A DNA stretch of 64,000 nucleotides from Gammaproteobacteria bacterium. GTDB taxonomy: Bacteria; Pseudomonadota; Gammaproteobacteria; HK1. The translations under genes and the position numbers were made by a program. Of the stretch, positions 30,788 through 39,504 are shown piece after piece. The notes below the pieces were generated by a model, which saw only the letters and a program-made list of their open reading frames with translations, was not told the origin of the DNA and made no database searches. The stretch's first letter is position 1; each line of letters starts with the position of its first letter. The DNA lies in assembly GCA_021773795.1 (NCBI GenBank), contig JAJFJT010000022.1, positions 34,443 through 98,442 on the forward strand, written 5' to 3'.

Positions 30788-31672
30788 ATGAATATGTCAA
30801 AAATATTGCTCTCTGAATGGATCTTGAAAAGGAGAGTTATCCACCGGTCCATTAGGGAACTTCTGGTAAGAATTATCTCGCCGGATTTTAATAACGGCCA
30901 TCATTTTGAGGCCGACTTTTTTGGCATGAGTTGGCCTGGTGTTAGTAATAACCATATCGACTATCAGGTCTTACTGCGAGGTGGGTATGAAAAATTCATG
31001 CTCTTTTTTATGCGGGATATATTTTCTTCTGTTTCAAAGGAGAAGGCCGTATTTATTGATGTCGGTGCCAACATAGGAAATCATTCTCTCTTTATGTCTA
31101 AGGAGGCCGCAAGCGTTCATGCATTTGAACCTTATGAGCCAGCGAGAAGGATTTTGGAAAGAAAGATTAAAAATAATCGGATAAGAAATATTACCGTCCA
31201 TCCTGTCGGCCTGAGTAATAGGTGCGAGACAATACCCTTTTATCCTCCAAATCTTTCCAATCTAGGAACGGGGTCGTTTGAAAAAGAGCATTGTACATAT
31301 AATGGGCAGGTTACTGAGTCTCTTGAGGTTGCCATTGGGGATGATGAAATATCCGAGAATGGAATTAGTGATATTTGTCTGATTAAAATTGATGTCGAAG
31401 GTCACGAACCACGAGTGATTGAGGGTCTCCGGAAGACGCTTATAAATAATCGCCCGGTAGTTATATTCGAATCATCACCGACAACCCGGGAGGCACTGGA
31501 AAAGTTTGAGGATATGCAAGCACTGTTTCCAGAAGCCTACTCGTTTTTTATTTTTTCAGTAAAAAATAAAAAGAATGGTTATTATAGGTTGAAAACAATC
31601 ACCAGCATTGGATCGATGACTAACAACGAAATTATTGCCATGCCAAACGAGAAATCCGGGATGTTCCAGTGA
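30788..31672 (+). CDS. FkbM family methyltransferase
   Basis: SAM-dependent methyltransferase of 294 residues that probably methylates a sugar or lipid acceptor of the surface glycan. The SAM site is VFIDVGANIGNHSLFMS (about 95-111), with acidic HAFEPYEPARR next, and ICLIKIDVEGHEPRVIEG (about 196-213), the typical FkbM pattern. The gene is much more AT-rich than its neighbours, about 40 % GC by sampling, so it looks recently acquired. Met1 or Met3 could be the start. Confidence 0.85.
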   Translation: MNMSKILLSEWILKRRVIHRSIRELLVRIISPDFNNGHHFEADFFGMSWPGVSNNHIDYQVLLRGGYEKFMLFFMRDIFSSVSKEKAVFIDVGANIGNHSLFMSKEAASVHAFEPYEPARRILERKIKNNRIRNITVHPVGLSNRCETIPFYPPNLSNLGTGSFEKEHCTYNGQVTESLEVAIGDDEISENGISDICLIKIDVEGHEPRVIEGLRKTLINNRPVVIFESSPTTREALEKFEDMQALFPEAYSFFIFSVKNKKNGYYRLKTITSIGSMTNNEIIAMPNEKSGMFQ

Positions 31673-31728
31673 ACTTGCAACGGCAGTTCCAGGAGGCCGG
31701 AATATCTAGCCCAGGAGTTGTTTGAGCG

Positions 31729-32823
31729 ATGCGCATCCTATTTTGCAGCGAGGGATTCATCATCGATGGAGTTGCCTCCTATAATCTTTATCTTTCGGCT
31801 GCACTGGCCCGGGCCGGTCATGAGGTTGCTGTCGTGGGCCGTTGGGCGGGCCCCAAGGGATATCAGCAGTTGCACCGTCGGCATGGTGTGCGCGTGTTGC
31901 AACGCCCCGCACTGAGCCGCAAGGCGGGAAGTCTGGTGAGGTTGGCGGCGCGGTTCAATCCTGAACTCATTATCACCGATGCGCGGCGTTCCTTTCCCTT
32001 TGCCTTGCGGGTTCGTCGCTGTACAGGCGCGCCGGTGATTACGGTATTTCATGATCCGCCTTTACTGGATCGCACCGGTGAACGCAGCATCGCCTCGCTG
32101 GCCGCTGAGAGTGTTGCCTGGGTGACCTCCGAACGTCCTATATTCGAGGCCCTGCAAGCGATAGGTGCAGAAATCCCGCTGCGCCATGTTCCGCGCCCGG
32201 TAGATGCCATGATGCAGGCTTTCCCAATGCCGCAACGCGACCCCTTTCGGTTGCTGTGCATGGGGCGGCTGAGTGGCTGGAAGTCCTGGGGTTCGCGGGC
32301 CATCGTTGCCCGTGCTGCGGAGCTGCGCCGTGAAATCCCCTCGCTGGAGATCACCGTACTCGGCAGTGGCGGTCGTTACCTCAGTTTCTGGCGGGATGCT
32401 CGGGCGGCAAACCGTGCTGCGGGTACCCACTTCGTTCGCTTGGCGGGCATGCAGATCGATCCGCAACCCTTTTTGCGAGACGCCTCGGTGGTGTGTGCGG
32501 GTGCAACTTCTGCAGTAGAGGCAATACTTTGTGGACGCCCGGTATTAGCAGTGAGCGGGTGGTGGATCGGCCCGATCAACAAAGATAATTTGCAAATCGG
32601 GGTAGATTGCCATTTCGGGGATCGGGTCAGTGTCTATGAGGTGCGCAATGACCCGGATACGGTTTGTCAGGGGGTGGTGGATTTCTACCGCGGTTGGCGT
32701 GATGAGGCCCTCGCTGCCGAGGTGAAGGCCCTACGTGAACGTCTGGCACCCGCCTACAGTGCGGAAGAGACCATTGCCCAGTACCACGCCTTGTTTGCCA
32801 AAGCCCTGCCCGGCCAGACTTGA
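31729..32823 (+). CDS. Glycosyltransferase, GT4-like
   Basis: A 364-residue GT-B-type protein. It begins MRILFCSEGFIIDGVASYNLYLSAALARAGHEV and has a C-terminal nucleotide-binding half with LLCMGRLSGWKSW and the ATSAVEAILCGRPVLAVSG donor-site segment. The match to GT4 is weaker than for the other two genes of this kind in the cluster. It is the last plus-strand gene of the glycan cluster; its TGA directly touches an inverted-repeat element. Confidence 0.8.
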   Translation: MRILFCSEGFIIDGVASYNLYLSAALARAGHEVAVVGRWAGPKGYQQLHRRHGVRVLQRPALSRKAGSLVRLAARFNPELIITDARRSFPFALRVRRCTGAPVITVFHDPPLLDRTGERSIASLAAESVAWVTSERPIFEALQAIGAEIPLRHVPRPVDAMMQAFPMPQRDPFRLLCMGRLSGWKSWGSRAIVARAAELRREIPSLEITVLGSGGRYLSFWRDARAANRAAGTHFVRLAGMQIDPQPFLRDASVVCAGATSAVEAILCGRPVLAVSGWWIGPINKDNLQIGVDCHFGDRVSVYEVRNDPDTVCQGVVDFYRGWRDEALAAEVKALRERLAPAYSAEETIAQYHALFAKALPGQT

Positions 32824-32983
32824 GGAAGCTCTGATCTGTTCGTGGACTCGTATCTTGCGTCCAAAATGTCCATCTTTATCGTTGTTGCTCTTCGCAATAG
32901 CCAGCTATTACGTGCGACCAGCGCCTCAAAGCTGAACATTTTGAATCACAATCTACTTCGCCCAGAATAAATCAGAGCTTCCT
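32823..32983. mobile_element. MITE-like inverted-repeat element, about 160 bp
   Basis: AGGAAGCTCTGAT (32823-32835) is repeated exactly in inverse at 32971-32983, and similarity continues a few bases inward (CTGTTC against TTATTC). No transposase gene lies between. It fills the gap between two convergent stop codons almost exactly. Flanking bases TTGA and TTAA are a possible decayed duplication. It could be a non-autonomous relative of an IS5-type element; a very long hairpin terminator is the alternative. Confidence 0.6.
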
Positions 32984-34257
32984 TAATCCGCTGGTTTGCC
33001 TTCTCTGCTGTACCCCAGGGCCGCGCAATAAAGCGCAATGAGCCACCACACCAGCTGCGACCAGAAAGCCGAGTAGATGGCGAAGTGTGAGTTAAAGGGA
33101 AAGAAAGCTACCAGCAAGGCGATGCTGTAGGGCAGCATCCGTCGCTTTGCGCTCGCTGTGGCGCGCCATCCACTCCTTAGCAGTAACCCCAGGGTAGTGA
33201 GCAACCCAGCCAGACCCAGAAGGCCGGTTTCGGCGGCCAACTCGGTCAGCAGGTTATGGGTATTGGTGGGGATAATGGGTGGATTGAGCTGCAGATAGGG
33301 GTCATCGGCCTCGGCATATTCGCTGTAGGCATAACGAAATCCCCGCGGGCCAACACCGGTGAGTGGATTGGCGGCAAACATATTTTTGGCGGTATTCCAG
33401 AGCAGCATGCGATGGGCGATGGAATCCGTGGCGGGGTCGCGCTCACCAGACAGGAAGGAGACGGTCCGATCTACCCGTGCGCTGAAGAGGGGAGAATAAC
33501 GATAGGCGATACCCGCGCACAGCGAGCATCCGATGATGGCGATGATCAGCGGGCGTATTGCCGTGCGACCATGCTGCCGGACATAGAGCGCAGCATAGGC
33601 TATGAGTACGACGCCCAGCATGACCCAGGCGGAGCGGTTGCCTGCTATCAGCACGGCGCTGACGGTAGCGAGAAACACCAGCGCTCGTGCTGGTACCGGC
33701 CAATATCGCCATGCGTGCTCCCACAGCAGCGGTGAAAGCAGCGCCAGGCAGAAGCTGAATTTGAGATTGCTCTCCCCGAACAAGGCATTGGGGCGTCCAT
33801 GAGCTGGGCCGAAACCAAAAAGATCGTGGCCGAACACCATCTGTACCATCGCATCCAGTAGCCAAAAAGTGAGTAGCCAGGCACAAAACCGTAGTAATTG
33901 CTCATGGCTGTCAGCGCTATGAATGGCCAGGATAAGGAAGATGCCACCGAGGAAAAAGCGCAGGTGAGTCAGTGCCACCCGGCTGCTGTGTACGGCTTCC
34001 ACCGCTCCGGGGAGTGCCAGCAGTTGCGGCAGCCACATGGCAAGAAATACCGCCCCGAAGAGCCGTATGGCCGGTAGTTCATGGAGTCGCCAGCCGCCGC
34101 CCACCACCAGCCAAAGGCCGAGCGCGGCCATCAGCAACACCGGTATTTCCACCATCCGTCCTACCGGCAGCAATAGCAGGCAGGCCCAGGCAAGGCCAAA
34201 GCCGAGCCATGATGGCAAGGTCCGTGCGCGGTGGTCTTTCGGCGTCATGTTATTCAT
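32983..34257 (-). CDS. O-antigen ligase family membrane protein
   Basis: Polytopic inner-membrane protein (424 residues, about eleven hydrophobic segments) of the WaaL/O-antigen ligase family, which joins O-polysaccharide to lipid A-core in the periplasm. The family loop is visible: NPLTGVGPRGFRYAY followed by THNLLTELAAETGLLGLAGLL, including the conserved His. It overlaps the glycosyltransferase upstream on the same strand (TGATG), so the two are cotranslated. Confidence 0.88.
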   Translation of the reverse strand: MNNMTPKDHRARTLPSWLGFGLAWACLLLLPVGRMVEIPVLLMAALGLWLVVGGGWRLHELPAIRLFGAVFLAMWLPQLLALPGAVEAVHSSRVALTHLRFFLGGIFLILAIHSADSHEQLLRFCAWLLTFWLLDAMVQMVFGHDLFGFGPAHGRPNALFGESNLKFSFCLALLSPLLWEHAWRYWPVPARALVFLATVSAVLIAGNRSAWVMLGVVLIAYAALYVRQHGRTAIRPLIIAIIGCSLCAGIAYRYSPLFSARVDRTVSFLSGERDPATDSIAHRMLLWNTAKNMFAANPLTGVGPRGFRYAYSEYAEADDPYLQLNPPIIPTNTHNLLTELAAETGLLGLAGLLTTLGLLLRSGWRATASAKRRMLPYSIALLVAFFPFNSHFAIYSAFWSQLVWWLIALYCAALGYSREGKPAD

Positions 34258-35357
34258 CAGGACATCAGTTCTTCATAAAGGCCAAGGGTGCTGGTGAGCA
34301 TATCGTCCAGCCGGTAATGATGTTGTTCTGGTGCCTGTGGAGAGCTTTGATAGTAAGCACTTACACGCGTGCAAAGCTCGGCCAGATCACCCAATGGCAC
34401 CAGACCCTTGGGGAATAGCTCCGTCAGGATCTCGCCAACGCCGCCGTGATCGTAGCCGATCACCGGGGTGCCAATGCTCAGTGCCTCCAGGGTGGTGCGA
34501 CCGAAGGATTCGGGTTTGCGGGACAGCGAGAAAACGATGTCAGATGCGGCATAGATCTCCCGCATATCGTTCCGTTGCCCGGTGAAGCAAAGATGTGAGC
34601 CTAGTTTTAGCTTCCGTACCCGTTCACGCAGCTCCCGGGCATAGCGCTGACGGCGTGGGTGCTCGCCGCCAACAATGAGGCCATAGACTGGCAGCCCGGC
34701 GATCCGCAGACGATGGAGCAATTCGAGAAAGTCGTGATGACCCTTGAGGCGGGTAATGCGCCCGGGAAGGGTGAGTACAAAGCGCTCGCGCAGAGCCGGG
34801 TATTGTTTATACCAAGCCTCCCACCAAGCTTTGTCGGGTTGATAACCGAAGGGAAACTCTGCTGTTCTGACGCCACGGGGAATAACCCGAATTCGTGCCG
34901 GATCGAGGTTCGGATAGTGTGCACGGAGATAGTGTTCCACGGTATGGGACACCGCAATGATTCGCTCTCCATGGCACATGATCTCGCTGTATCGACCGAC
35001 CGAATACAGGCCGTGGACGGTGGAAACCAGATGGGGGCGATGCTCTGCTGCGAGGCCGCGCAGGGTCAAATGCACGATCCAGGCGGGCAGTCGGGAGCGC
35101 ACATGAAGAATATCTATCGGGTGGCTGCGCAGCCAATGCCGTAGTCGCGGCACGAGGCCAAGTGTCCACAGGGATTTACGGCCGATGGGCCAGGCCAGGT
35201 GCTCGCTACCACTGCGCTCTAGCTCCGGCACCATGCTGCCGCCCTCGGACATGACCATGGAATGGTGACCGGCAGCCACCAGGGCCGCGGCCACTTCCAG
35301 GGTGCCACGTTCTACCCCGCCACCACTCAGGGCGGGCAGAACCTGCAGCACCTTCAT
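34257..35357 (-). CDS. Family 4 glycosyltransferase
   Basis: GT4 enzyme (366 residues from ATG 35357, MKVLQVLPALSGGGVERGTLEVAAAL). The donor-binding half has RITRLKGHHDFLELL and RKPESFGRTTLEALSIGTPVIGYDHGGVGEI, a clear GT4 pattern. The chosen start forms an ATGA overlap with the stop of the ELM1-family gene. Likely adds a sugar of the lipopolysaccharide core or O-chain. Confidence 0.9.
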   Translation of the reverse strand: MKVLQVLPALSGGGVERGTLEVAAALVAAGHHSMVMSEGGSMVPELERSGSEHLAWPIGRKSLWTLGLVPRLRHWLRSHPIDILHVRSRLPAWIVHLTLRGLAAEHRPHLVSTVHGLYSVGRYSEIMCHGERIIAVSHTVEHYLRAHYPNLDPARIRVIPRGVRTAEFPFGYQPDKAWWEAWYKQYPALRERFVLTLPGRITRLKGHHDFLELLHRLRIAGLPVYGLIVGGEHPRRQRYARELRERVRKLKLGSHLCFTGQRNDMREIYAASDIVFSLSRKPESFGRTTLEALSIGTPVIGYDHGGVGEILTELFPKGLVPLGDLAELCTRVSAYYQSSPQAPEQHHYRLDDMLTSTLGLYEELMS

Positions 35358-36343
35358 GCGCCGAGTTGCCATTGCCCGATCATCCAGTCGGCGACGCGCT
35401 CGGCCTCGTTGAAGCTATGCTCCGGCGGACACAGGCTAGCGCCCTCAATCCATGCAGCGTAGGGCGTCAGCAGCCCATCCCTGACCAAGTTGCTGACCCC
35501 GTGGCTGATGCGGCTATCCCGCAGCCGGGGTATGGGCAACAAACCGGTGGCGGCACCCGCGGTGAGTGCCTCGTAAACCATGGAGGCGCTATCCTCGCTG
35601 ACCCATACCGTAGCGCTGTGGGAAAGTGCTTCCGGCAGCCAATTGGAATCTACCGTATCCCACGGCACTACGGTGAGCCGGGCGCTCTCCAACTGCTGTA
35701 ATCGCCTCAGAGTTGCCGCCGGAGTGCGTCGGGAGTTGGCCACGGTCCATTGAATATCGGGTGATCGCTGGCAAATTTTCCGCACCATCATGATGAGATT
35801 ACCTGCATCCCAACCGTGATGACGGGACGGGCCACCCACGAGTATCAGGCCTCGGTCCGCCTCCTTGTTCTTGTTTCCCTGTATGCGATTGAGCATGCCC
35901 CGAGTGATCAGGCGACCGGGTGCAGCCGGCAGGCCATCGTGCTCCGGAATAATGCATAACTCGAAGCAGCCTATAGGCAGCGAGGGTTTCATCAGTACGA
36001 TATGGCGCCCACCGTAGCGGCGTGCCGCCGTAAGCAGGGGCAGATGGGTGCTGTGGCCGGCACCGATGAGCAGATCCGGTGCGGGCAAAGTATCGCCGCC
36101 GCTCACCACCCCACGTAGCCAGGCCAGGGTGCGGCTGATGCGGAATGGGGAAACGGAGAAGTCGTAGCACTCAAGTTCCAGTCTGCGGGCCAGGGCATTC
36201 ACCAGGCCGCGGGACTGATTGTCATGGCCTGGTTTCCCGTCACTGAAGCGCCAGACCGAAAGTGTGTTTGGCGGCAGATTCAAGCTATTTGGCCGCGCCT
36301 GCCTCGGCGTATTGCAGGCGGTAGAGTTCGCTGTAGAGCTCAC
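35354..36343 (-). CDS. ELM1/GtrOC1-family putative glycosyltransferase-like protein
   Basis: A 329-residue protein of the 'mitochondrial fission ELM1' family, common in proteobacterial lipopolysaccharide loci. It shows LSVWRFSDGKPGHDNQSRGLV at the N-terminus, LILVGGPSRHHGWD in the middle, and VWVSEDSASMVYEALTAGAATGLLP, which resembles a GT-B donor site. The listed GTG start overlaps msbA by 59 bp; a TTG at 36283, just past the msbA stop, is an alternative. Role inferred from position. Confidence 0.75.
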   Translation of the reverse strand: MSSTANSTACNTPRQARPNSLNLPPNTLSVWRFSDGKPGHDNQSRGLVNALARRLELECYDFSVSPFRISRTLAWLRGVVSGGDTLPAPDLLIGAGHSTHLPLLTAARRYGGRHIVLMKPSLPIGCFELCIIPEHDGLPAAPGRLITRGMLNRIQGNKNKEADRGLILVGGPSRHHGWDAGNLIMMVRKICQRSPDIQWTVANSRRTPAATLRRLQQLESARLTVVPWDTVDSNWLPEALSHSATVWVSEDSASMVYEALTAGAATGLLPIPRLRDSRISHGVSNLVRDGLLTPYAAWIEGASLCPPEHSFNEAERVADWMIGQWQLGA

Positions 36344-38081
36344 CCTGGGCCAGTAGTTCGGTGTGGCTGCCAGACTCTACAATGGCCCCCTCGCGCATTA
36401 CCAGAATGCGATCCGCATTTTCGATGGTGGACAAGCGATGGGCAATGACCAGGGTGGTGCGGCCTCGGCGCAGATCGTCGAGGGCCGCCTGAATGTGCTG
36501 TTCAGTGGCGCTGTCGAGCGCCGAGGTGGCCTCATCAAGGATCAGTACGGGCGCATTCTTGAGAAAGGCCCGGGCAATGGCGATGCGTTGACGTTGACCG
36601 TGGGAGAGCTTGAGGCCATCAGCGCCGATCTCGGTATCGAGGCCATCGGGCATACGCTCAATGAACTCCATGGCGTGTGCCGAGCGTGCAGCGGCCACGA
36701 TCTCATCCTCGCTGGTGGTACGCAGTGCGCCATAGGCGATATTGGCACGCAGGGTGTCGTTAAACAGCACCACATCCTGGCTCACCAAAGCAATATGTCG
36801 ACGCAGTTCACCGAGCTGTAGTGCCGAAATATCTACACCATCGAGCAAAATACGGCCCGCCTCCAGCGGATAAAATCGCGGTATCAGATTGACCAGAGTA
36901 GTTTTTCCACTGCCTGAGGGGCCCACCAAGGCAATGGTTTGTCCCGGTGGAATATGAGTGGATAGGGCGTCTATGGTAGTTTTTATCGCCCCCTCATAGC
37001 GTTGGCTCACGGCCTCAAAGTGCAATTCTCCCCGGGCTTCGGGCAGTTTCAGGGTGCCGTGATTGGCCTCGGTTGGTTCATCCAGCAGGCTAAAAATGCT
37101 CTCGGCCGCGGCCAGGCCTTTTTGTAGCGGCCCGTTGAGGTGGGCCACCCGCTTCAAGGGTGAAAACAGCAGCGCCATGGCGGTAAAGAAGCTGATGAAT
37201 TCACCTACCGTCAGGGTGCCCTCGGTAGTTTGGTGAACAGCGATATAAATCACTGTGGCAAGCGCCAGGGAGATAATAAATTGGGCAAGCGGTGAATTGA
37301 CCGCGCCGGAGGCAATAAATTTGAACTGAAAGCGACGGGCGTGATTGATGGTCTGCAAAAAGCGCTGCTGTTCATACTCCTGGCCGGAAAAAATCCGTAC
37401 CACCTTGCGGCCGTCGATGCTCTCTTCAATGGTATGGGTCACCTTGCCCATGGACTCCTGCAGCGACAGCCCCATGCGACGCAGGCGTCCACCCACCTGG
37501 CGAATGATGAAGAAAATCAACGGGGCCACCAGCAGCACCACACAGGTGAGCCGCCATTCCAGATAGAGCATCCACGCCAGCAAGCCGACAATGGTCAGGG
37601 TATCTCGCACCATCACCGTGATCACATGCACCCCGGCATCGGTGACTTGGGTGGTATCAAAGGTCAGCTTGGAGATCAGAATGCCCGAAGGAAGCTGGTC
37701 GAAACGGGTTAAAGGCAGGGTCGTGAGCTTGGCAAACATCATGTTGCGCAGATCCATCACCAGTTTCCCGGCTACCCAGGCCAGCGCCAGGGTATGCACA
37801 TAGGCGGCGACACCGAGGACAAAAAACACCAGGATGAATAGTAGCGCGACGGTGCCCGCATTTTCCGGGTTCTTTTCTACGAAACTGCCATCGAGTAGGG
37901 GCTTGAGCAGTGCCGGGATCGCGGGCTGGGTGGCGGCCAGCACCACCATGGCGAAGATGCCAAGGGCAAAGGTACGCCAGTAGGGCAGGACATAACCCAG
38001 CAGGCGCCGGAAAAGCGCGTAGCCACTAGCGTTGCTTTTGCCGGGATCGGTGTCCGGGGTGCTGGCCTGCCGTGGGCTCAT
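36285..38081 (-). CDS. msbA: Lipid A export ATP-binding/permease protein MsbA
   Basis: Homodimeric ABC exporter that flips lipid A-core across the inner membrane (598 residues). The six-helix membrane domain covers about residues 20-330. The ATPase domain has Walker A GPSGSGKTTLVNLI, signature LSHGQRQRIAIARA, Walker B VLILDEATSALD and the switch His in VIAHRLSTI. It heads the minus-strand run msbA-ELM1-GT4-waaL-like and fits a lipopolysaccharide assembly operon. Confidence 0.96.
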   Translation of the reverse strand: MSPRQASTPDTDPGKSNASGYALFRRLLGYVLPYWRTFALGIFAMVVLAATQPAIPALLKPLLDGSFVEKNPENAGTVALLFILVFFVLGVAAYVHTLALAWVAGKLVMDLRNMMFAKLTTLPLTRFDQLPSGILISKLTFDTTQVTDAGVHVITVMVRDTLTIVGLLAWMLYLEWRLTCVVLLVAPLIFFIIRQVGGRLRRMGLSLQESMGKVTHTIEESIDGRKVVRIFSGQEYEQQRFLQTINHARRFQFKFIASGAVNSPLAQFIISLALATVIYIAVHQTTEGTLTVGEFISFFTAMALLFSPLKRVAHLNGPLQKGLAAAESIFSLLDEPTEANHGTLKLPEARGELHFEAVSQRYEGAIKTTIDALSTHIPPGQTIALVGPSGSGKTTLVNLIPRFYPLEAGRILLDGVDISALQLGELRRHIALVSQDVVLFNDTLRANIAYGALRTTSEDEIVAAARSAHAMEFIERMPDGLDTEIGADGLKLSHGQRQRIAIARAFLKNAPVLILDEATSALDSATEQHIQAALDDLRRGRTTLVIAHRLSTIENADRILVMREGAIVESGSHTELLAQGELYSELYRLQYAEAGAAK

Positions 38082-38163
38082 GGGGAAAAGCCTGATTTAG
38101 GGGGTTTGTTTATGTAAGTCGTAGTGGCTGCGGTTTCGGTAAGTCCTGCTGTCCAGCGTGATT

Positions 38164-38190
38164 GTCGGGTTACGCTGCCGCTAACCCGAC
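38164..38190 (-). repeat. REP-like palindrome, copy 1
   Basis: GTCGGGTTA and TAACCCGAC form a 9-bp stem around CGCTGCCGC. The reverse complement, with GTAGGTCG next to it, is close to copy 2 at 38245-38274, so the two are an inverted pair (BIME-like). Confidence 0.7.
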
Positions 38191-38244
38191 CTCGACCTAC
38201 GGGAAAGCCACTGTTCCAAAGCCACGAGGTCATGCGGGTCGCGG

Positions 38245-38274
38245 GTAGGTCGGATTAGCGCAGCGTAATCCGAC
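38245..38274 (+). repeat. REP-like palindrome, copy 2
   Basis: GTAG followed by GTCGGATTA, an 8-nt loop GCGCAGCG and TAATCCGAC. This is the widespread gammaproteobacterial REP pattern with a GTAG head. It lies between msbA and the zinc-finger gene, 54 bp from its inverted partner. Confidence 0.7.
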
Positions 38275-38289
38275 GACAGGCTGCCGCCC

Positions 38290-38484
38290 TCAGGAATCCT
38301 CAAGCAGGTATAGCGCGCCACAATAGGGGCACTTGGCTTCGCCACTATTCTCGATGGGTAGGTAGACTCGGGGATGTGAATTCCACAGATCGGTATCCGG
38401 CATCGGGCAACTCAGGGGAAGATCGCCCCGGCCGACGCGGTAGGTGCTCGCGGTATTGGCCTGTTTCAATGGTGTGCTTGGCAT
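38290..38484 (-). CDS. Zinc-finger (CHCC-type) small protein
   Basis: A 64-residue protein with the zf-CHCC pattern: LSCPMPD, then a His in NSHPRVYLPI, then CPYCGALY. This is the domain of mitochondrial complex I subunit NDUFS6 and of small bacterial proteins. It lies immediately after ilvE on the same strand, which is its usual place in gammaproteobacteria. The function is unknown. Confidence 0.85.
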   Translation of the reverse strand: MPSTPLKQANTASTYRVGRGDLPLSCPMPDTDLWNSHPRVYLPIENSGEAKCPYCGALYLLEDS

Positions 38485-38514
38485 TTATAAAGTCCTCTGT
38501 GCGCGGTCTTTCCG

Positions 38515-39453
38515 CTAGTCCACCAGGGTCAGCCACTCGGGATGGCTTTCCCGGCGTCCGTGTACCTGGTCAAAAAACATACTCTGAAGTTTTTCTGTGA
38601 TCGGCCCACGACTGCCGCTACCGATGGTGCGGTTGTCCACCTCCCGGATCGGTGTCACCTCTGCTGCGGTGCCGGTAAAGAAGGCCTCGTCTGCCACATA
38701 GACCTCATCCCGGGTAATGCGCTTTTCCCGAATCTCTACACCCAGTTCCGCGGCGAAGCTAAACAGGGTATCGCGGGTAATGCCCTCCAGTGCGGAGGTT
38801 AAATCCGGGGTGTAGATGATGCCTTTGCGGATGATGAAGATGTTCTCACCACTACCCTCAGCCACGTAGCCTTCATTATCCAGCAGCATGGCCTCGTCGT
38901 AGCCATTACTGATCGCCTCCTGCAGGGCCAGAATGGAATTGATGTAGTGGCCAGTGGCCTTGGCCTTGCACATGCTGATATTGACGTGATGGCGGGTATA
39001 GGAGGAGGTGTGGATGCGGATACCGCGTTCCAGATTCTCCGCGCCCAGGTAGGCGCCCCATTCCCAGGCGGCAATGGCCACATGCACCTTCAAATTATCG
39101 GCGCGCAGGCCCATGCCCTCGGAACCGTAAAAGCACAGGGGCCGGAGATAGGCAGAGCTGAGTCCGTTTTCCCGCACCACCAGGCGCTGCGCCTCACTGA
39201 TGACAGCGCGCTCAAAGGGAATATCCATGTTGAGGATATGGGCCGATTGGAACAGTCGATCGGTATGCTCCTGGAGGCGGAAGATGGCGGTGCCTTTAGC
39301 CGTTTTATAGGCGCGTACGCCCTCGAAAACTCCCATACCATAGTGCAGGGTGTGGGTGAGGACATGAATTTTGGCCTCGCGCCAGGGCACCAGTTCGCCG
39401 TCGAACCAGATGACCCCGTCTCTATCGTCCATAGTCGTTATATTTGCGTTCAA
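38515..39453 (-). CDS. ilvE: Branched-chain amino acid aminotransferase
   Basis: PLP enzyme (312 residues) that transaminates Leu, Ile and Val with 2-oxoglutarate. Fold-type IV features are visible: HTLHYGMGVFEGVRAY (about 34-49), the CKAKATGHYINSILALQEA region with the PLP-binding Lys (near 163), EGSGENIFIIRKG, and LEGITRDTLFSFA. The listed start is TTG 39453; the ATG at 39432 (MDDRDGVIWFDG) is a good alternative and matches the usual family N-terminus. Confidence 0.95.
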   Translation of the reverse strand: MNANITTMDDRDGVIWFDGELVPWREAKIHVLTHTLHYGMGVFEGVRAYKTAKGTAIFRLQEHTDRLFQSAHILNMDIPFERAVISEAQRLVVRENGLSSAYLRPLCFYGSEGMGLRADNLKVHVAIAAWEWGAYLGAENLERGIRIHTSSYTRHHVNISMCKAKATGHYINSILALQEAISNGYDEAMLLDNEGYVAEGSGENIFIIRKGIIYTPDLTSALEGITRDTLFSFAAELGVEIREKRITRDEVYVADEAFFTGTAAEVTPIREVDNRTIGSGSRGPITEKLQSMFFDQVHGRRESHPEWLTLVD

Positions 39454-39504
39454 AACTGGTGTATCTCTTGTTTAATCAATTAGTTGTCGGGTATAGGAGC
39501 AGTC

